DNA of 41,903 bases, taken from a virus. The notes under the pieces were generated by a model. That model did not search any database and was not told the origin of the DNA. It saw only the letters and a program-made list of their open reading frames with translations. Shown here in pieces: positions 37,405 through 41,903 of the stretch; position 1 is the stretch's first letter; each line of letters starts with the position of its first letter. A program made the translations under genes and the position numbers. The DNA lies in the IMG/VR virus record IMGVR_UViG_3300044776_000009, positions 1-41,903 of that record; one strand, written 5' to 3'.

Positions 37405-37564
37405 TGGGCACGTCCCCGATGACCAGGAGGCCGGCCAGAACCTTCATGGCCAGCTCGTGTGCGTCCAGTGCTTCGGCCTGGTCGAGGCGGGGCAGGCGGG
37501 CAACGCCCTCGGGGTAGCCCATGTTGCGCAGGAGCAAGTAGCGCTCTTCAGGGTCAAGCGGCAT
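37397..37564 (-). CDS. small head-module protein, 55 aa
   Basis: ATG at 37562-37564, with AAAGGAACC upstream. Sequence: PLDPEERYLLLRNMGYPEGV, ARLPRLDQAEALDAHELAMK, VLAGLLVIGDVPNV. Helical, with the GYPE-x-V motif shared with the next gene. The stop is again inside an ATGTCTAG junction. No known function. Confidence 0.6.
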   Translation of the reverse strand: MPLDPEERYLLLRNMGYPEGVARLPRLDQAEALDAHELAMKVLAGLLVIGDVPNV

Positions 37565-37579
37565 GGTCGGTTCCTTTCG

Positions 37580-38374
37580 TCATGGCCTCTGCCTGTCGGT
37601 CCAGTCGATCGTCTCACCCAGTACCACAGGCAGCATCGAACACCGGCAGTTGATCACTTCGTTCCCCGGTCCCCGGGGATCACCGGGGAACAGCAGCTGG
37701 GATCCGCCAACCCGGAACGACTCCCGCAGCAGAGTGCGTTGTTGATCAGCTGCCGCGTGGCTGGGGCGGGTGCGTTTGTCATCGGTGCTGATCCACACCT
37801 TGAACGGCGCCGGATCGCCCCGCTGTTCCGCCTCAAGTTCCGCCGAGCGGAAGACGCCGGCGTTGACCGCCCCGATCGTCTCGGTGCGTGCCACGGTGCG
37901 TGCCCGGTTCGACCACCGGTCGGTCCCGCTGGCAGTGAGAATCAACTGCACGTCCTCGGTCACCCGGTCCAGACTTCTGCCTTCACGCATGCCCCGCTCG
38001 ACCTCCACCACGATCAGGGCGTATACCTCGTCGGGTGTGTTGCGCATGCGGTTGCCCGAGTCGTTGAGGTAGCCGCGTACCCAGGGATCGGTGGGCGGAT
38101 CCCCTGCCGTGGTCACCCGTCGCCAGGCGTCCGTCAGGACACCCGAGATGGCTGGGAGGACGTTGACGTTGATCTCGTCCGACCAGAAGCCCGTGTGGTC
38201 GCTGACGCGCCCGGGGTCAATGTGTCCGTCCCGGGTGACGGCTGGCCGTACCCGGTCGAGGAAGCGGGTCATGGACTGGTACCAGGCCCTGCCCACGCGC
38301 TGTTCCCCTTCCCGGATGAACGCCTGGGCGCGTAGGCGTTGAGGGAGGTTCTCGTCTTCCGGCGGGAGGGTCAC
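37580..38374 (-). CDS. MuF-like minor head protein
   Basis: GTG at 38372-38374 overlaps the portal stop (GTGA), giving 264 aa. The C-terminal half has the MuF domain signature: RTVARTETIGAVNAGVFRSA, KVWISTDDKRTRPSHAAADQ, and a closing SQLLFPGDPRGPGNEVINC then RC. MuF proteins are injected or line the portal vertex. In this phage it is a single-domain version with no C-terminal toxin extension. Confidence 0.85.
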   Translation of the reverse strand: MTLPPEDENLPQRLRAQAFIREGEQRVGRAWYQSMTRFLDRVRPAVTRDGHIDPGRVSDHTGFWSDEINVNVLPAISGVLTDAWRRVTTAGDPPTDPWVRGYLNDSGNRMRNTPDEVYALIVVEVERGMREGRSLDRVTEDVQLILTASGTDRWSNRARTVARTETIGAVNAGVFRSAELEAEQRGDPAPFKVWISTDDKRTRPSHAAADQQRTLLRESFRVGGSQLLFPGDPRGPGNEVINCRCSMLPVVLGETIDWTDRQRP

Positions 38375-40197
38375 CTCAGATCCCGCAGCTTCCTTGCGAG
38401 ACGCTCACGGTCGTGCGCGCGCATGCGCGCTATTTCGGTCACGCAGTAATCCTGAAGCGTCTCCGTGAGCGCGCGCGCGTCCAGACCAAAAACTTCGGCC
38501 ACCCGGTCTACGAACTGGAACGAGCCTTCCAAGACCGCGTCTCGGTCGCCGTAGGCCACCTGGATCACCGTGTGCAGCTCATGGCGGGGCGTGGTCTTGA
38601 ACTGCCCCCGGTTCTGGTTCGTGAGCAGGCGCCCGCCCGCCCGTGAGAGAGCGTCGTAGACGATGAGTTCGGCAGCGGCCACCAGGCCATCGGGGACGTC
38701 TGCGGGTTGCGGTTCCTGTCCCTGGGTGCCGGGCAGGGCGTTATTCGGTGCGGGTGCGGGTTCAGGGGCTTCCAGCTCGCCGGACGGTGTGATGGTGGCG
38801 TCGACGCCTGCCGCCACGGGGGCGACGGTGATTCCGAGATCAAGGGCATCAGCCACGTTGGGGTCGGATAGAAGTGTCGGGGCGCCCCCGACGATCTTCT
38901 CCAGGACGCGCCGTGTGCGCTCTTCCTGATCGGGCATGGCGTCCAGGGGTACGCCGTTCTCGGTGAGCATGTACTCATCGGAGATGAGGATCCGGTCGTG
39001 CAGGTCCCTCAGGTTCTCGGTGTCATCGGGGCGCGCCACGATGGCCGTGGTGTCCCAGCCGAGTTCGAACGTCGCCGCTTGTTCGGGGGTGCGGCCCATG
39101 GCGATGAGTGCCGGCCGGAACCACAGCTCGGTGATCGCGTCACCGATGGCTTTGAGGAGCGGCTCGATGTAGATCTTGTAGGTGGATTCCTCCACCTGCC
39201 AGGCACTCCAGTGGTTGCTTTCGCCCTGCCTGCCTTCAGCGACGTCTTTGGGCATGTCGAGGGTGGCCGCAAGACGCCTGAGAGCATCCTGGCGCAGCTC
39301 GACCACGGCCGCGTCGAAGGCTGAGGCGAAGTCCTGCCAGACGGCTTGGCTGATCTGCTCGCCCGGGACGGTGAGGACGATGGGGACGGTGGCCGCTGCC
39401 TGCCCGGGGTTCTGGATGGACGTTTCGGCGACCGACAGGAACAGGTCCATGATCGCCGCACCGACGGTTTCGTGGTCGCCCTTGGGGAAGTCGATCTCCT
39501 CGGGGACCATCCATACGCCGTTCATGGCGAGGCGTGAGTCGAGGCGTGCGGCGATGGACTGGGACGCCTTCTCGATCTCTCGGCAGATGGGTAGCGCCGG
39601 GCGTGCCGATGAGTCGGCTTTGGCCTGGTCGTTCGGGTGGGGGCACCAGATGCGCAGGAGGCGGTCCCGGCTGTCGAGGGTGATCAGCTCGCCGGTGAAA
39701 GGGTCGGTGTACTGCCATGATTCACCCTTGGCCCGGACTTTGTTGCCGGACAGCACCAGCCACGTGTCAGGGTCGCCGGCGCGTTTGGCGGGGCGCACGA
39801 TGATCCATGCCTCGCCCGGTACCTGCCAGCACAGGGCGAGTAGCCGCAGCAGGCCCGCGCGTTGTGCCGCGCCCCCGAGTGCCATGGCCGCGACGGCTTG
39901 TGCCTGTACGTCCTCGGTCGGACCGGTGGGCTTGCCGGTGTCCGGGTCGAGTTCGGTGGCGTGGACGTCCGCCTGGGAGACAGCGTTGGCGATCCATCCG
40001 AAGGGGCCCCTGAGCTCACCGACGCTGTCGAAGTAGTACCAGGCCTCTTGCTGCCACTGCTCGGTGGTGGTGTAGCTGCGGCCACGGTTGACGCGGGCGA
40101 CGCCCGGACCGCTCATGGGCATAGCTGCGGCCACGATGGCTTTGGCTACGGGCGCCTTGCTCCCAGACGTTCCCCTCAGCCGATCCAGTACCCCCAT
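38371..40197 (-). CDS. portal protein, 608 aa
   Basis: ATG at 40195-40197 shares a base with the previous stop; a GTG one codon earlier is the alternative. Recognisable portal features are the N-terminal approach (YYFDSVGELRGPFGWIANAV), beta-rich wing (WLVLSGNKVRAKGESWQYTD), the long clip/stem helices (PICREIEKASQSIAARLDSR) and RLAATLDMPKDVAEG before LLKAIGDAITELWFRPAL. The C-terminus (ALTETLQDYCVTEIARMRAH) forms the crown. It follows the terminase and precedes MuF, the usual order. Confidence 0.9.
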   Translation of the reverse strand: MGVLDRLRGTSGSKAPVAKAIVAAAMPMSGPGVARVNRGRSYTTTEQWQQEAWYYFDSVGELRGPFGWIANAVSQADVHATELDPDTGKPTGPTEDVQAQAVAAMALGGAAQRAGLLRLLALCWQVPGEAWIIVRPAKRAGDPDTWLVLSGNKVRAKGESWQYTDPFTGELITLDSRDRLLRIWCPHPNDQAKADSSARPALPICREIEKASQSIAARLDSRLAMNGVWMVPEEIDFPKGDHETVGAAIMDLFLSVAETSIQNPGQAAATVPIVLTVPGEQISQAVWQDFASAFDAAVVELRQDALRRLAATLDMPKDVAEGRQGESNHWSAWQVEESTYKIYIEPLLKAIGDAITELWFRPALIAMGRTPEQAATFELGWDTTAIVARPDDTENLRDLHDRILISDEYMLTENGVPLDAMPDQEERTRRVLEKIVGGAPTLLSDPNVADALDLGITVAPVAAGVDATITPSGELEAPEPAPAPNNALPGTQGQEPQPADVPDGLVAAAELIVYDALSRAGGRLLTNQNRGQFKTTPRHELHTVIQVAYGDRDAVLEGSFQFVDRVAEVFGLDARALTETLQDYCVTEIARMRAHDRERLARKLRDLR

Positions 40198-40490
40198 CAC
40201 GCCTCACTCTCTTTGGAAGCCAGGTAACCGGCCGCGTAGCTGAACGCCAGTGAGAGCGGGAACGCCCACCACCAGGACCACAGACCGACTGCCGCCCCCG
40301 TCGCCGCTACCGTCCCGCCCGTGTACACGGACACGCACCAGTCGCAGACGATCAGGTACGCCCACAGGCTCTCGGGGTCGAGTCGGCGCAGGATCGCATT
40401 GCGGGGAGCCTGGGTGATCCGGTCGGTGGTGACGAGCCGGGTGAGACGGGCGGTGATGAGAGCTGCAACGAGGATCGTGATCAGGTTCAT
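40197..40490 (-). CDS. DUF1360-like membrane protein, 97 aa
   Basis: ATG at 40488-40490; the TGA shares a base with the portal ATG. The N-terminus (LITILVAALITARLTRLVTT, DRITQAPR) and a conserved VCDWCVSVY are the DUF1360 pattern. Two or three membrane helices follow (WAFPLSLAFSYAAGYLAS at the end). Such proteins commonly sit between terminase and portal in actinophages. The role is unknown. Confidence 0.75.
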   Translation of the reverse strand: MNLITILVAALITARLTRLVTTDRITQAPRNAILRRLDPESLWAYLIVCDWCVSVYTGGTVAATGAAVGLWSWWWAFPLSLAFSYAAGYLASKESEA

Positions 40491-40498
40491 TGTGTCCC

Positions 40499-41903
40499 CT
40501 ATGATGCCCGGCGCCGGGCAGCGAGTGCCGGATGCTCGGTGACGGTGCCTGTGCGCTTGGCCCCGTAGGGGCTGACAGCGACCATGTGGCCGCTCTCCCG
40601 TTTCATGTGGTGGGTAGCCGCGTGCACCATGGCGTCGATGCGGTCGGGGCTGTCCGTGTCTTCTTCGGGGATCCACGTGGTGAGCTGATCCTCAAGTTCG
40701 GAGAAGGCGCCGACGTGGTGGACGCGTCCTTGTTCGTAGCGCATGGCTACCGGCTGGGCGCGCAGCTTCTTGCCCTGACTGGCGTTGACTCGGCGGAGTG
40801 GCGGAGGCCCGTCGTTGTCCGCGTCTTTCCACGCACGCTTGAGAACGGTCTCGATCCAGTCCTTACCGCCGTTGTCTTCTACTACCAATAGGGACGCGTG
40901 GGAGGATTCCACCAGGTTCCACGCCTTTTCGGCAGCTTTCAGCGGGGTCAGCTTCTCCGAGACGTCCGAGATGACGTACAGGTGCCCGTTCTGAGCTGCG
41001 CCGACGACAACCAGGCCGGTCTCATCGCCCAGACCGGTGCCCGCAGGGTCCATGCCGACCACGATCCTGATCAGTTCGGGTACGTCCTCGGGGCGCACAC
41101 GGTTCTCGTCGATGTGCCGTCGCGCCACCAGAGCGCCGGGGAGGTCTTCGAGTACTTCGGCGTCCAGTTCCTGGCGTCCCAGGGTGGTGCCTTCGTATTT
41201 GGCGATGACTGCCCGGCGGAAGGTGGGCGCAAGGTTGTCGAGATTGTCGTACGTCGACCCTCGTACGACGGCTGTCATCTCGTCTTTGAGGAGACGCTTG
41301 ATCAGCGGGATCGGTCGGGGCGTGGTGGTGATGCAGATCTTGGGATGGTCGCCCAGGCGCATGCCGAGCTGGGCCATGTCCCAGGTTTCCATGTACCGCC
41401 ACGCGGCCAGCTCATCGAACCAGCCGTAATGGTGCTGGGGGCCACGCAGACGGTTCGGCTCATCAGCCGAGTAGCACATCTGGATGGAGCCGTTGGGGTA
41501 GGTCAGGCGTCGCTTCGAGGGTTCGTACACCGGCCGGAAGGTGGCCGGCGCGCACGCCATGATGCCCGATTCCCCTTCGATCAGTACGTCACGGGTGTCG
41601 GCTGCGGTCGGGCCTATGAGCGCACCCCGCTCATACTTGCGTGCCTGGGCGATAGCCCATTCTGCGCCGACGCGCGTCTTGCCCCAGCCGCGTCCGGCGA
41701 GTGCGAGCCAGACGTCCCAATCACCGTCGGGCGGTCGCTGGGACGCACGCGCGTGAGCACCCGGACTGCCCGGGTGGGGCTTGCCGTCGCAGTCCGGGAC
41801 GTCGCACAGCCACGGGACCTTGCCTGCTTCCCGGTCTTGTACCAGCCGTTCGAGCAGGGTTTCCATGCGTGTCAGCTCAGCAGGGCTCAGCTCCAGAAGC
41901 TCA
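40499..41903 (-). CDS. terL: terminase large subunit (C-terminal part, runs off the window end)
   Basis: Together with 1-159 this is a ~473-aa packaging motor. The ATPase half has Walker A GRGWGKT (about 76-82 from the GTG start), Walker B HYGWFDE, and the coupling region DLAQLGMRLGDHPKICITTT-like. The nuclease half has the acidic triad: VVGMDPAGTG, LLVVEDNGGKDW, and DRIDAMVHAATH. It matches the Terminase_6 type that pairs with headful packaging in many actinophages. An internal ATG at 41864-41866 is present. In this copy the loop of the inverted repeat is flipped, changing the N-terminal residues to ELLEL but keeping the frame. Confidence 0.92.
   Translation of the reverse strand, partial: ELLELSPAELTRMETLLERLVQDREAGKVPWLCDVPDCDGKPHPGSPGAHARASQRPPDGDWDVWLALAGRGWGKTRVGAEWAIAQARKYERGALIGPTAADTRDVLIEGESGIMACAPATFRPVYEPSKRRLTYPNGSIQMCYSADEPNRLRGPQHHYGWFDELAAWRYMETWDMAQLGMRLGDHPKICITTTPRPIPLIKRLLKDEMTAVVRGSTYDNLDNLAPTFRRAVIAKYEGTTLGRQELDAEVLEDLPGALVARRHIDENRVRPEDVPELIRIVVGMDPAGTGLGDETGLVVVGAAQNGHLYVISDVSEKLTPLKAAEKAWNLVESSHASLLVVEDNGGKDWIETVLKRAWKDADNDGPPPLRRVNASQGKKLRAQPVAMRYEQGRVHHVGAFSELEDQLTTWIPEEDTDSPDRIDAMVHAATHHMKRESGHMVAVSPYGAKRTGTVTEHPALAARRRAS
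41762..41887. repeat. terminal direct repeat, right copy
   Basis: Identical to bases 1-126. It is followed by 41888-41903, which is the reverse complement of 126-141. See the inverted repeat at 116-152. Confidence 0.9.

Noticed and set aside
37655-37695. Hairpin GTTCCCCGG / CCGGGGAAC in the MuF gene
   Set aside because: It encodes the conserved PGDPRGPG segment of the MuF domain, so protein constraint explains the sequence.
1-41903. CRISPR array, insertion sequence or transposase
   Set aside because: No regularly spaced direct repeats and no transposase-like frame were seen on either strand.

Overview
The window is an essentially complete genome of a tailed double-stranded DNA phage with a long non-contractile tail, most likely infecting Streptomyces or a close actinobacterial relative. 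Signs are the high GC content, frequent GTG starts, the HK97-type head and tail order, and accessory proteins typical of Streptomyces elements: a DUF2637/SpdB-like membrane protein, a DUF1360-like membrane protein next to the terminase, and an r1t-like holin. The map is circular as assembled. Bases 1-126 recur at 41762-41887, and the large terminase gene runs across the ends. I found no integrase, CI-like repressor, partition system or CRISPR array, so the sequence gives no support for a temperate lifestyle.

Layout. (1) 10534 down to 156, minus strand: a tightly coupled chain of mostly small genes. It opens with a LuxR-type HTH protein and includes a lipoprotein, zinc ribbons, an SF2 helicase, a resolvase-like nuclease, an HNH endonuclease and many tiny membrane proteins. 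It ends with the endolysin, a holin-like protein, a membrane-anchored collagen-like protein and the small terminase subunit. Most joints are 4-nt stop/start overlaps. (2) 10.6-18.4 kb, plus strand: replication and recombination. It has a MerR-like HTH protein, a 1412-aa primase-helicase-DNA polymerase fusion, two small proteins, a zinc-ribbon plus RecB-like nuclease, a tRNA-like element and an SSB-like protein. (3) 41.9 down to 18.5 kb, minus strand: TerL, DUF1360-like protein, portal, MuF protein, two small proteins, prohead protease, major capsid, head proteins, major tail protein, four fiber-like proteins, connectors, tail chaperones, tape measure, minor tail proteins and a second holin candidate.

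Regulation. A promoter family with a conserved TGGCAAGG block in front of TTGACA lies at about 6.9, 10.6, 15.3 and 17.5 kb. Three copies share a TTTACTTAAGTCAT downstream part. Strong hairpin terminators or attenuators lie at 2.56, 11.03, 15.74, 18.44 and 33.82 kb.

Structures not explained by genes. The most interesting are: a pair of ~91-bp inverted-repeat elements (10.9 and 35.8 kb) whose cores look flipped relative to their arms; a family of perfect palindromes with a covarying triplet, two at the joint of the replication fusion and one intergenic at 32.0 kb; a ~1-kb block (4.74-5.76 kb) about ten-fold enriched in GTAC; and a 15-bp loop between 11-bp inverted repeats that is in opposite orientation at the two ends of the assembly, inside the 5' end of the large terminase gene.
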